Shown here piece by piece: positions 15,240-22,725 of a stretch of DNA of 24,763 nt. The DNA is taken from the NCBI GenBank assembly GCA_016840825.1, contig JAEORN010000010.1:1-24763 (forward strand), given 5' to 3'. The DNA comes from Candidatus Thorarchaeota archaeon (GTDB lineage: Archaea > Asgardarchaeota > Thorarchaeia > Thorarchaeales > Thorarchaeaceae). The notes under the pieces were generated by a model. The model did not search any database. It was not told where the DNA came from and was given only the letters and a program-made list of their open reading frames with translations. The translations under genes and the position numbers were made by a program. How positions within the stretch are numbered: the first letter of the stretch is position 1; each line of letters begins with the position of its first letter.

Positions 15240-15767
15240 CTAATCATCTCTTCGATAACCTTGTTTCAGTCGACGTTGAATGGTAATGAGTAATCCTATG
15301 GCAATTAGAACTCCAACTCCTATTGAGATTAATGTACTGACTGGAGAAATAAAGGTCAATGAACGTGTCCAAACCTCAACCAAAATGAGATGAACAGAAG
15401 CGCTTGAATCACTAGTGTTGTTGAACAGAAAATTATACTGTTCGTGTGCATTCGGAATTTGGAAGCTGAAGGTCTGTAGGATGTGGACATTTTTCATCCC
15501 CTCAGTGTAGTGTCCATTGATTGTAAGATAGATACTACCTCCTTCCACATCAACTTCTCCCTGTAAAATGGATGAACCTAGTATTTTCGGATGATAGACA
15601 GTCCCATCATCATACGGACCATAGGATGAGTGAGATTCAACAATAAACGAGCTATCCAGAACCACTTCTTCCTCAGTGATAGGAATCACAGATGCAGAGA
15701 TAAGAATCAAACTAAGAATGATTAGACCTACTGATAATGAGGATAGTTGTGTTCGATTCAATTGCAC
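15240..15767 (-). CDS. Membrane protein with single extracytoplasmic beta domain between two membrane segments
   Basis: A hydrophobic N-terminal segment (LSVGLIILSLILISASVIP) and a C-terminal one (TLISIGVGVLIAIGLLITI) flank about 110 residues that should lie outside the cell. That domain is beta-rich and ends FSFQIPNAHEQYNFLFNN followed by VHLILVEVW. This recalls the G-x-Y-x-F-x-F-x-N pattern of GOLD-like beta-sandwiches, but the match is loose. A short basic tail (QRRLKQGYRRDD) would be cytosolic. The frame extends to TTG 15812; I prefer GTG 15767, which places a short basic n-region directly before the hydrophobic stretch. Neither has a clear ribosome binding site. Function unknown. Confidence 0.75.
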   Translation of the reverse strand: MQLNRTQLSSLSVGLIILSLILISASVIPITEEEVVLDSSFIVESHSSYGPYDDGTVYHPKILGSSILQGEVDVEGGSIYLTINGHYTEGMKNVHILQTFSFQIPNAHEQYNFLFNNTSDSSASVHLILVEVWTRSLTFISPVSTLISIGVGVLIAIGLLITIQRRLKQGYRRDD

Positions 15768-15851
15768 GACTCGTGTATTGAATATACAGCCTAAGGTAAT
15801 AAAAGCTAACAAAATGATGCCATGCGATGATTGTACAAATGGAATTTCGAT

Positions 15852-16316
15852 TCATGGAGGCGTCCAATCAGAAGGAAGTCTTGCGGCAATGACCCGTAAG
15901 AGGTCCTTCGTTCGTGAGTCATCATTCCTACAGCTCTCCCAAATCTCTTGCTTGAATAATACATCTGCTCCATTCAGTATTGCGAATGAAAGTAAGGCAG
16001 TATCAGGCAGAGCTCTCTCGGTACAGTTCTCTAAATCCCAAATCTTTCTATCGATTAGCTCCTTCACGAACTTCTTCAATTGGTCTGGGGAGAAATCTAA
16101 CTCCTTCACTTTTGCAGCTTGTGCTTCATTCTCGTCTACAGGTGTTCCTCGTGGTATTCTCGAGTGTACGACCTTATCAGATGTAATATTGATTCTAAGA
16201 CGTGTGTGAAAGGCCGTATGTCCAGCTCGGTATTCAAACATAAAGCTAGATAGTCTGGAGTTGTCTTTCAAGAGATCCTTCAGATAGTTCTTCAATTCCT
16301 TCTTACTGTAGCTCAC
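15852..16316 (-). CDS. Hypothetical protein, 154 residues
   Basis: Family not recognised. A soluble alpha/beta protein: the N-terminal helix (SKKELKNYLKDLLKDNS) is followed by strands (FMFEYRAGHTAFHTRLRINI) and helices (DQLKKFVKELIDRKIWDL, then ALLSFAI). The order of parts recalls small unassigned proteins seen near regulators, without a diagnostic motif. It starts at GTG 16316 behind an excellent ribosome binding site, GAGGGAGG five bases upstream, so it is surely translated. It is first in a probable minus-strand operon with the membrane protein and the Fe-S protein. Confidence 0.75.
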   Translation of the reverse strand: MSYSKKELKNYLKDLLKDNSRLSSFMFEYRAGHTAFHTRLRINITSDKVVHSRIPRGTPVDENEAQAAKVKELDFSPDQLKKFVKELIDRKIWDLENCTERALPDTALLSFAILNGADVLFKQEIWESCRNDDSRTKDLLRVIAARLPSDWTPP

Positions 16317-16406
16317 GAATTCCTCCCTCTTTGTATATGGGATTGTTAACTATTACTTCCAAGAAACTGTAACAAAATAAGGTATGTGAAATTAAGAAAT
16401 AGAGAT

Positions 16407-16427
16407 GGAGAACTAAACTAGTTCTCC
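16407..16427 (-). terminator. Hairpin terminator of the 16438-17013 membrane protein gene
   Basis: GGAGAACTA and TAGTTCTCC form a perfect 9-bp stem with a three-base loop (AAC), ten bases past the stop codon. On the minus strand the hairpin is followed by pyrimidine-rich, T-heavy sequence (CTCTATTTCTTAATTT), consistent with transcription termination. Confidence 0.65.
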
Positions 16428-16437
16428 AATCAATTAA

Positions 16438-17013
16438 TCATTTATTTCTCAAGAAGGTCTTGTTTAGGATAATTGAGAGTATCAGCCATCCAAAGGTTGC
16501 ATACATCATCATGAATTTGAGAGTCGCAAAGAGTGAATGTGCGATAGCAAACCAACTCGGAAAGCTCACCGGATCAAAGGTCATGAGGAAGAGAAAGATA
16601 TTCTCAATACCGTCACATATTGCGGAGGAAACACCAATCCAAGTAAAGGCTGAAGCTATTTTCTTGGCGAGGCTTCCATCCTTGTAATTCCATGATAGAT
16701 ATCTGGTACTATAATAGAAACCAGTTCCATATGAGAGGATGTAGACATAATCAGCTAGATTTCCTAGTCTGAAAAGAGTCATTCCTTCTGCAGTCAATAG
16801 GGAGAAGTAATACTTGATAATATCTGCATTGAATCCTAATTGTGTATCATCCATAGTTCCCGCATATCCAGAGGCTTGTAGGAGGAAGATGACTACTGGC
16901 ATAATACACAGGATTGAGATTAGACTAAGAATAATGGGTTTCTTCAGTGATTTCCTATCATTATTCAGCACTTGGGTCCGTTCTTGAACCACTACTTCAG
17001 ATTTCTGTATCAT
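16438..17013 (-). CDS. Polytopic membrane protein divergent from a TetR regulator
   Basis: A 191-residue protein with a soluble N-terminal tail of about 25 residues and four or five membrane segments (PIILSLISILCIMPVVIFLL, around YVYILSYGTGFYYS, FTWIGVSSAICDGIENIFLF, and MMMYATFGWLILSIIL). The ADYVYILSYG and D-G-I-E-N motifs recall a family of bacterial and archaeal membrane proteins with a conserved intramembrane D..EN; function unknown. ATG 17013 is preceded by AAGGTGATC, a good ribosome binding site. Its promoter region is shared with the divergent TetR gene and contains three palindromes, so repression by that TetR is likely. A perfect hairpin terminator follows the stop. Confidence 0.8.
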   Translation of the reverse strand: MIQKSEVVVQERTQVLNNDRKSLKKPIILSLISILCIMPVVIFLLQASGYAGTMDDTQLGFNADIIKYYFSLLTAEGMTLFRLGNLADYVYILSYGTGFYYSTRYLSWNYKDGSLAKKIASAFTWIGVSSAICDGIENIFLFLMTFDPVSFPSWFAIAHSLFATLKFMMMYATFGWLILSIILNKTFLRNK

Positions 17014-17032
17014 TTGATCACCTTATCATATT

Positions 17033-17122
17033 AGTGAATGCTTGTTCACTTATGATATTATAAATGAATGTTCATTTATAATAGTTTGGAAGAGCGCTTA
17101 TATAAGTGAACGGTTATTCATT
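17033..17122. promoter_or_regulatory. Divergent promoter with three TetR-type operators
   Basis: Three inverted repeats lie between the membrane protein and TetR genes. Site 1 (17033-17050) is AGTGAA-TGCTTG-TTCACT. Site 2 (17056-17083) is a perfect 28-bp palindrome with 13-base arms TATTATAAATGAA and TTCATTTATAATA around TG. Site 3 (17105-17122) is AGTGAA-CGGTTA-TTCATT, with one mismatch. The half-sites share the core TGAA/TTCA. A TATA box for TetR (TTATATAA, about 17097-17104) sits just before site 3; one for the membrane protein lies within site 2. The layout fits autoregulated repression of both genes. Confidence 0.72.
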
Positions 17123-17129
17123 AATTGCG

Positions 17130-17708
17130 ATGAGAACAAGAGACCAATCCAAATATGATGCCATTGTCGATGCCTCCATCAAGCTAGTAAATGAGCTGGG
17201 TTTTGATGGAATCTCCATATCGAAGATTGCCGCACAAGCAGAAGTATCTCCAGCTACAATCTACATCTATTTCAAGAACAAAGAAGATCTCTTCACGAAG
17301 ATCTACATCGACGTCAGACAGAAGATGAGTGAAGGAGCTCTTCAGGATGTACAAGAGGATATGGCTCTTGAACAGGCATTTAAAACTGCAATGCATAGCA
17401 CATTTCAGTTCTATCTAGATCATCGTGATTTTATGTTCTACAGAGAACGGTTTGAACAAACATCGATGATGCAATCCATTGATGAGAACCAGTTTGAACT
17501 CTATCGCTTTAGTACTAGCTTACTTCAACGAGGTGTAAAAGAAGGAATCATTAGGAATCTACCAATACCACTCCTGGCTGCTTTCTCGTTCGTACCAATC
17601 ATAACAATCCTCAGACTACATCTTGATGGTGTCCTCAAAATGAGTAAGAAAGAGATCTCAGAGGCATGTGATATTGCATGGGATTCAATTCGAAAACTGC
17701 GAGAGTAA
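17130..17708 (+). CDS. TetR/AcrR family transcriptional regulator
   Basis: A 192-residue TetR-type repressor. The N-terminal helix-turn-helix is intact: YDAIVDASIKLVNELGFDG, ISKIAAQAEVSPATIYIYF, then KNKEDLF. The remaining 140 residues form the helical ligand and dimerisation domain with no diagnostic pocket motif. The ligand is unknown. The frame opens at GTG 17106, but that codon lies inside operator site 3; ATG 17130 matches the usual MRTR-type start and fits a leaderless transcript from the TATA box near 17100. The gene is divergent from the membrane protein, its likely target. The methyltransferase frame follows and may overlap its 3' end by up to 31 bases. Confidence 0.93.
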   Translation: MRTRDQSKYDAIVDASIKLVNELGFDGISISKIAAQAEVSPATIYIYFKNKEDLFTKIYIDVRQKMSEGALQDVQEDMALEQAFKTAMHSTFQFYLDHRDFMFYRERFEQTSMMQSIDENQFELYRFSTSLLQRGVKEGIIRNLPIPLLAAFSFVPIITILRLHLDGVLKMSKKEISEACDIAWDSIRKLRE

Positions 17709-17743
17709 TCTTCAAATCTGAAAGGGTAGCGGTAGCTTACAGA

Positions 17744-18424
17744 ATGAGGAAAGACGAGTCGTGGCAAGATCTTGCTCAATACTATGATGAAAGAGCGCTA
17801 GAATATGACGCAGTCTATTCAGGCAAGGGACCTTCATTTCCCAATCAAAGACCATACATTGAGGATGTAGAACATATTCAAGGACTAGTTTCCCAATTTG
17901 GACATGAAAGGATCATTGACATTGCATGTGGAACAGGGTTTTGGCTTCCCTACTACGCTTCAAATTGTACTGAGATTACCATGCTTGATCAATCAGTAAA
18001 GATGCTGGAACAAGCAAAAAAACGAGCAAGAGAGGAGGGGATATTTGAAAAATGTAAATTCATTCGAGGGGATTTCTTTGAGCTGGAATTGGACCAGACG
18101 TGTTTTCAGAGTGCAATCATCGGATTTCTTCTAAGTCATCTAACAGATAGTGCAATCAGAAACCTACTCACAAAACTGAATTCGATTTTGGTACAAGATG
18201 CACAGCTGTTGATAATTGATTCCGCTTGGAGTAAAGAAAGACAAATTTACCGCGAGAAGGAGGGAATGCAGAAACGGAAACTTGATGATGGTCGCGTATT
18301 CTCTATCTACAAACGTTATTTCGACATTGGGGAGCTTGACCATGTGTTGGAACCCTACGGGTTTCACCAAAAAGAATCATACTTCGGTGATGCATTCTTG
18401 GCTCTTGTTCTAGAAACGAAATAG
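17744..18424 (+). CDS. SAM-dependent class I methyltransferase
   Basis: A 226-residue Rossmann-fold methyltransferase. Motif I is IIDIACGTGFW (about residues 57-67). The acidic end of strand 2 is MLDQSVKMLEQAKKRA, motif III/IV covers FIRGDFFEL, and LIIDSAWSK marks a later strand. The N-terminal YYDERALEYDAVYSG is common in small-molecule methyltransferases. Substrate unknown. The frame extends to ATG 17678, overlapping TetR by 31 bases, but conservation-like sequence begins at ATG 17744 (MRKDESWQDL), which avoids the overlap. No strong ribosome binding site. It may be co-transcribed with TetR. Confidence 0.88.
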   Translation: MRKDESWQDLAQYYDERALEYDAVYSGKGPSFPNQRPYIEDVEHIQGLVSQFGHERIIDIACGTGFWLPYYASNCTEITMLDQSVKMLEQAKKRAREEGIFEKCKFIRGDFFELELDQTCFQSAIIGFLLSHLTDSAIRNLLTKLNSILVQDAQLLIIDSAWSKERQIYREKEGMQKRKLDDGRVFSIYKRYFDIGELDHVLEPYGFHQKESYFGDAFLALVLETK

Positions 18425-18427
18425 AAA

Positions 18428-18916
18428 TCATATATCAGAGATCTCCATTCTCATTCTTCTCATTACCTCTACGAATCCACATCGTTCCCAGAACCGAATA
18501 CCCTTTTCATTCATCGATGCAACAGACAATTGAATCATCGAAAGTTCTCGTTCCTCAAACCATTCCATTGCGAGATTGACGAGCTTCGATCCGATTCCTA
18601 ATCTTCGGAATTCATCAGTAACAAAGAGTCCATCTATAACGCCAAAACGCTGAATCATATGCACTGGAGGTGCCTTTTGAATCTGGGCACAAATATACCC
18701 AATGGGAACACCTCTTCTACTGGCAATATAGAAAATCGTATCTTCAGAAGCGAGCTGGCTGATACAATATTCTCGTACTTTCAAGTGTGCATCATCGACC
18801 ATTGAGAGACGCGAATCAAGTTCTGCATGATAAAGACGCGATTCATTCCAAAGGAACATGATATCATCAACATCTTTGTCACATGCTACGCGATATTCGT
18901 ATTCAGTAGAATCCAT
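18428..18916 (-). CDS. GNAT family N-acetyltransferase (paralogue of 11943-12416)
   Basis: A single GNAT domain of 163 residues, with FGVIDGLFVTDEFRRLGIGS as the beta-4 strand and acetyl-CoA loop, and IQLSVASMNEKGIRFWERCG at the end of the fold. It shares about half its residues with the GNAT at 11943-12416, so the two arose by duplication. The open frame extends to ATG 18982 and would overlap the divergent NUDIX gene. ATG 18916 is preferred because AGGTGG lies about six bases upstream and the alignment to the paralogue starts there (EYEYRVA against PEYRIA). Stop is three bases from that of the convergent methyltransferase. Confidence 0.9.
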   Translation of the reverse strand: MDSTEYEYRVACDKDVDDIMFLWNESRLYHAELDSRLSMVDDAHLKVREYCISQLASEDTIFYIASRRGVPIGYICAQIQKAPPVHMIQRFGVIDGLFVTDEFRRLGIGSKLVNLAMEWFEERELSMIQLSVASMNEKGIRFWERCGFVEVMRRMRMEISDI

Positions 18917-18936
18917 ATGCCCCACCTGACAGAAGG

Positions 18937-19737
18937 ATGAGAATACTATCTTTTGAATCTGATGTCTACTATTCTGATGCACGGAATAGTTTTAGTGTCA
19001 GAATAGGATGCAAAGGAAAGGCGTGTGAAGATATGATGCAGATTCATTGGAGAGGAAACATACGATGCGAGAAGATAGATTGGATTTTGGATGACAAAGA
19101 GATTACCTTAGATGACGCCTTAGAAGCACGAAGGGATGATATTTGGAAGAGTGTAGTGAGTGATTATCCTGATACTTACGATGGCAATCTCCTTTCTCTG
19201 CAGCACTACAATACTGACTCCGATTCCATGACGCTATACATGAATACGATCAAGTTCTCACGCATATTGACCCTTGAGAGGCTGAAGGTGCACCTAAAGC
19301 CTTATGGTGCAATAGGCATGCAGCTAATAGTTCTCTCTCCAGACAAAGACCGAATTCTAATTGGGCAACGATCAAAGGATGCCATGTATTGTCCTTTATT
19401 TTACAGTGTACCTGGAGGAATGCTGGAAATTGAGGATACGAAAAGCAGTTTTAGGGATGCTTGCCTTCGCGAGTTTAATGAAGAGACCCAACTGAGCTTA
19501 TCAAAAGACATTCATCTTGTGGGCATTGCATCAGAGATTAATGGCACGGTGGGTGTTGTCTTTCTTCTTTGTGGCACTGCTAGGGATCCTGTAGATGTTG
19601 GAATGCCAGTTCAAGGTAATGAAGAGTGGGAGAATCGCATTCTACGATGGTATTCAGTGAGAGAATTAAGTCAATTCACATTCTCCAATAGTCTAGAGGG
19701 AGTAGTATATGCTAGAAAAAATATAGAGAGTTGGTAG
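18937..19737 (+). CDS. NUDIX hydrolase with N-terminal extension
   Basis: A 266-residue protein. The C-terminal NUDIX domain (about 125-266) contains IGQRSKDAMYCPLFYSVPGG and the NUDIX box as GGMLEIED followed by LREFNEETQL. The R-E-x-x-E-E metal core is present. The spacing before it is about three residues longer than the classical box, and the final glycine is replaced by Gln. It should hydrolyse a nucleoside diphosphate linked to another group; substrate unknown. The N-terminal 120 residues show no recognised domain. The start at ATG 18937 is only 20 bases from the divergent GNAT start, with GAAGG directly before it; ATG 19033 is a shorter alternative. The downstream gene is convergent. 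Confidence 0.87.
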   Translation: MRILSFESDVYYSDARNSFSVRIGCKGKACEDMMQIHWRGNIRCEKIDWILDDKEITLDDALEARRDDIWKSVVSDYPDTYDGNLLSLQHYNTDSDSMTLYMNTIKFSRILTLERLKVHLKPYGAIGMQLIVLSPDKDRILIGQRSKDAMYCPLFYSVPGGMLEIEDTKSSFRDACLREFNEETQLSLSKDIHLVGIASEINGTVGVVFLLCGTARDPVDVGMPVQGNEEWENRILRWYSVRELSQFTFSNSLEGVVYARKNIESW

Positions 19738-19770
19738 TGGCAAGGATACTCTTCTTTTGAAATAATCAAA

Positions 19771-20730
19771 CTATTCAGGGCTCCAAGAGAATATCTGGAT
19801 GGTGAATCTCTTCTCGAATCCTAGAGAGGAATAGAGTCCGTACGCAATAGGATTGATGGTGCTTACAGAAAGGCCAATGGTTTGTGGATTCCCAGAAAGC
19901 CTGCTCGTTGATTCAAGAATTAATGCCCGACCGAGACCCATACCACGATATGGTTGTATGACTCCGATAGGTCCGATTTCGATAAAGTCACTAAACAAAC
20001 GTATTACGTTGTATCCAATGATTTCACCTCCTTTCTCAAAGACGATTGAAGCCTCTGCATCAAAGGTTTCATTTCTCTTCAACCAACCCACCACAGCACC
20101 ATAGAGCTGAGAATCGGTGCATTTAATGGACCATTCATCTAAGCTGTTTCGGAATGTCTTGTGCACGACGTCCTTTACCTCATCATTCGAGATGTTGGAC
20201 ATTGGAACAACTTCAATACCATTTGGAATTGAGTACTCCATCTGCCTCAATTTCGAATACTCTGTATCCATGAAGAATTCTTCTGAATTGAGGGCAAATC
20301 CTGCTTTCTGATACCAATCTGCATACGTAGGTTGCACTACTTTTGCCTGGTCGCTATGTGGTTCCATCCAGATATCTAGCTTGGTCTTTGAATGGGTTTT
20401 TGCTAGTTTCTTTGAGTGCTCAATCAAGGCAATAGCTACTGTTTCTTGATTCACTTTGGGATGAACAATAGGCTGCCAAGGGTGAGATATTCCTATCTCA
20501 CCCCAATCTATCCACATGCTTAATTGACCTAGGAGTTCTCCATTTTCATCGCTCTTAGCTATGATCATGATATAATCATCGCCATGATGCATCAGTTGTT
20601 CCATTTCATACTTGATTGAATCTATTGTTCGTTCTTCGTTACGTAATGGCGAATTCTGGCGCGACTCAAAAATCAGTTGAGCATGCGCATCGATGTCAAT
20701 ATCTTCCATCCTCTTGATCTCTAATTTCAT
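19771..20730 (-). CDS. Tandem GNAT acetyltransferase (two GNAT domains)
   Basis: A 319-residue protein with two GNAT folds. The N-terminal half (about 1-155) has DYIMIIAKSDENGELLGQLS and WYQKAGFAL but a poor acetyl-CoA loop. The C-terminal half shows FIEIGPIGVIQPYRGMGLGR (R-G-M-G-L-G) and IAYGLYSSLGFEKRF. It matches the architecture of the protein at 13121-14095, and both end in a similar (Y/F)(Y/S)WSP sequence. ATG 20730 has GGAG nine bases upstream. Substrate unknown. It is convergent with the NUDIX gene. Confidence 0.88.
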   Translation of the reverse strand: MKLEIKRMEDIDIDAHAQLIFESRQNSPLRNEERTIDSIKYEMEQLMHHGDDYIMIIAKSDENGELLGQLSMWIDWGEIGISHPWQPIVHPKVNQETVAIALIEHSKKLAKTHSKTKLDIWMEPHSDQAKVVQPTYADWYQKAGFALNSEEFFMDTEYSKLRQMEYSIPNGIEVVPMSNISNDEVKDVVHKTFRNSLDEWSIKCTDSQLYGAVVGWLKRNETFDAEASIVFEKGGEIIGYNVIRLFSDFIEIGPIGVIQPYRGMGLGRALILESTSRLSGNPQTIGLSVSTINPIAYGLYSSLGFEKRFTIQIFSWSPE

Positions 20731-20822
20731 CAGATAGAACTCCTAATGATAGAGAACAATCTACTGCTTTTGATTATAACGACTGGCAACAATGCCAAAA
20801 TGAACAGAAGTGTCGCTTCATG

Positions 20823-21056
20823 TTATGATGCAAGCTGGCTGCACGCATAGCAAATTGGTGATAATATAAAACCCAAAACAAGACCCAAAGGCAATACACT
20901 CCAAAAAGAAGGCCAGAAATCAACAGGTTCTGCAGGAGATGAGGAGAACCTTTCTTGTAGCATTCCAGGAAGCATGACCATTAATATTGCAAATAATATT
21001 CCACAAAATACACTCAGAATTACATATGCGATCCCCACTTGTTTCAAGGTGACCAC
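20823..21056 (-). CDS. Small two-span membrane protein
   Basis: A protein of about 77 residues with two membrane segments (AYVILSVFCGILFAILMVML and SVLPLGLVLGFILSPICYAC) joined by a short polar loop (QERFSSSPAEPVDFW). Family not recognised. The frame can start at TTG 21071, but GGAGGT covers that codon and lies seven bases before GTG 21056, which I take as the start. The leader AGGTATTTGC is identical to that of the small membrane protein at 23663-23875. No operon partner is visible. Confidence 0.68.
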   Translation of the reverse strand: MVTLKQVGIAYVILSVFCGILFAILMVMLPGMLQERFSSSPAEPVDFWPSFWSVLPLGLVLGFILSPICYACSQLAS

Positions 21057-21288
21057 CGCAAATACCTCCAATTACTATCTAACTAGTTATTTGATTTTAT
21101 GGTTTTCGATTATATTTTGCGTAAACTAGAACTAATCAAATTCCAACAGGGAAGATTCGTGAATAAGATATGGACCGGAAGCTCATCTGATTGTCATCTT
21201 TCACTTCAATCAATCATTTTCGGAAAAACGACTGGTTTTACCTGCAAAGGAGAATATAAGCAGGTTTTCTCGATGAGTTCTAGTTCCA

Positions 21289-22596
21289 ATGTACAATCGT
21301 TTCCAATTATCCTCATCTGTATCACTTGTTTTGATACTCCTTTTTTCTTCAGGATGCTATAGTTCTGTCCTAGGAACATTTCAATTCGTTTCAGCTCAAG
21401 ATGAACCATACAATGTTATTCTCATGATTGGAGATGGAATGGGGTGGGAACATATCGAATTGGGCAAGCTCGTAGAAGTTGGCGCTAGTGGAAATCTATC
21501 AATGCAACAAGCACCCTTACATCTCAATATTACAACACATAATGCTGATTCACGCACTACAGACTCAGCAGCTGCCGCAACTGCTATGGCAACAGGGGAA
21601 AAGACCGATAACGGCAAGATTTCAGTTCGCCCCGATGGAGAGTCTATCGATACGATATTAGAGATCGCTCAAGCTAATGGAAAATCAACAGGTCTTGTTG
21701 CTACAACGCTCATTCAACATGCTACACCTGCGGCATTTATGACTCATGTGAGTAATAGGAACAATTACTCCGAGATAACAAGACAGCTAGTTGAGGAGGC
21801 CGGAGTAGATGTTCTGCTTGGTGGTGGTCTGGAATACTTCTCAGATTCACAATTGCTAGCAATGGAAGATGCAGGATATTCAATTGTCTACAACCGTTCT
21901 GCACTGTTCAGTGTTTCATCAGGCAGGCTGCTTGGTCTTTTCGCAGAGCAATATCTTGAGTATGAAGAGAATCGTATCTTCGATGTAACTCCATCCCTTG
22001 CTGAGATGACAGGCAAGTCATTGGAACTACTCTCTCAAGATTCAGATGGATTCTTTCTAATGGTCGAGGGAAGCAAAATCGATTATGCTGCACATGACCA
22101 TGATAGAGTTGGAGTAGCGCTCGAAGTCATCGCATTTCATGAAGCGGTTTCAGTGGCAATAGAGTACATGCAGGCTCACAGTAACACAATCCTAATTGTG
22201 ACTGCAGACCACGAAACAGGAGGACTGGCGATTGCAGGCGATAGCCTCTCTGATGACCTACCGAATTCAATACTGAATGAGGAGCAGAGAAGGTCACTCC
22301 GTATATCCAGAGCAGAGAACATAACTGCCTTCTGGTCTACAACAGCCCACACAAATACTACAGTTCCACTTTTTGCGTTTGGCGATATATTTGATCAGCA
22401 AATCAACGGGGATGTCATTGATAACACAGACATCTTCTTTGAAATGATCAACTTCTTCTCTAAAGACTCGACCTTTAGGACTGACTGGAATCCTGAGAAT
22501 CCTCCCGAATTCTTCACACTGGTGGTTCTTACAGGATCTATTATTGTAGCTCTGGTTGTATTAGTCGCTTTATGGCGTAGAAGATTATCAAACTAG
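21289..22596 (+). CDS. Membrane-anchored alkaline phosphatase
   Basis: A 435-residue PhoA-superfamily enzyme. An N-terminal signal segment (VSLVLILLFSSGC) and a C-terminal anchor (LTGSIIVALVVLVAL followed by RRRLSN) place the catalytic domain outside the cell. Metal and catalytic motifs are in order: MIGDGMG with D49, RTTDSAAAATAMATGEKT with nucleophile S93, LIQHATPAAF, SNRNNYSEI with R157, MVEGSKIDYAAHDHD, VTADHETGG and TTAHTNTTVPLFAFG. The order and compact size match Bacillus-type alkaline phosphatases, which release phosphate from phosphomonoesters. ATG 21289 has no ribosome binding site, but GAATATAAG (about 21251-21259) is a TATA box that would give a very short leader. No other phosphate genes are nearby. 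Confidence 0.94.
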   Translation: MYNRFQLSSSVSLVLILLFSSGCYSSVLGTFQFVSAQDEPYNVILMIGDGMGWEHIELGKLVEVGASGNLSMQQAPLHLNITTHNADSRTTDSAAAATAMATGEKTDNGKISVRPDGESIDTILEIAQANGKSTGLVATTLIQHATPAAFMTHVSNRNNYSEITRQLVEEAGVDVLLGGGLEYFSDSQLLAMEDAGYSIVYNRSALFSVSSGRLLGLFAEQYLEYEENRIFDVTPSLAEMTGKSLELLSQDSDGFFLMVEGSKIDYAAHDHDRVGVALEVIAFHEAVSVAIEYMQAHSNTILIVTADHETGGLAIAGDSLSDDLPNSILNEEQRRSLRISRAENITAFWSTTAHTNTTVPLFAFGDIFDQQINGDVIDNTDIFFEMINFFSKDSTFRTDWNPENPPEFFTLVVLTGSIIVALVVLVALWRRRLSN

Positions 22597-22725
22597 TCTA
22601 TCAGATTAATCAAAAGGGAGAGAAAAAAGGGAGCATTAGTATCATTCAACTTAAATATCGGATAGAAAGCATATGGATGACTTCGTGACTTGTTTTGGGA
22701 GTCACTCGTAAGAGGAGCGTGTTAA

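Noticed and set aside
15676..16209. 177-residue plus-strand frame across 15676-16209
   Set aside because: It spans two minus-strand genes and their gap. The minus-strand genes have a strong ribosome binding site or membrane topology, and the plus-strand product is Ser/Phe-rich with no domain.
21099..21362. 87-residue plus-strand frame upstream of the alkaline phosphatase
   Set aside because: It runs into the signal-peptide region of the phosphatase in another frame, contains its promoter TATA box, and its composition is not protein-like.
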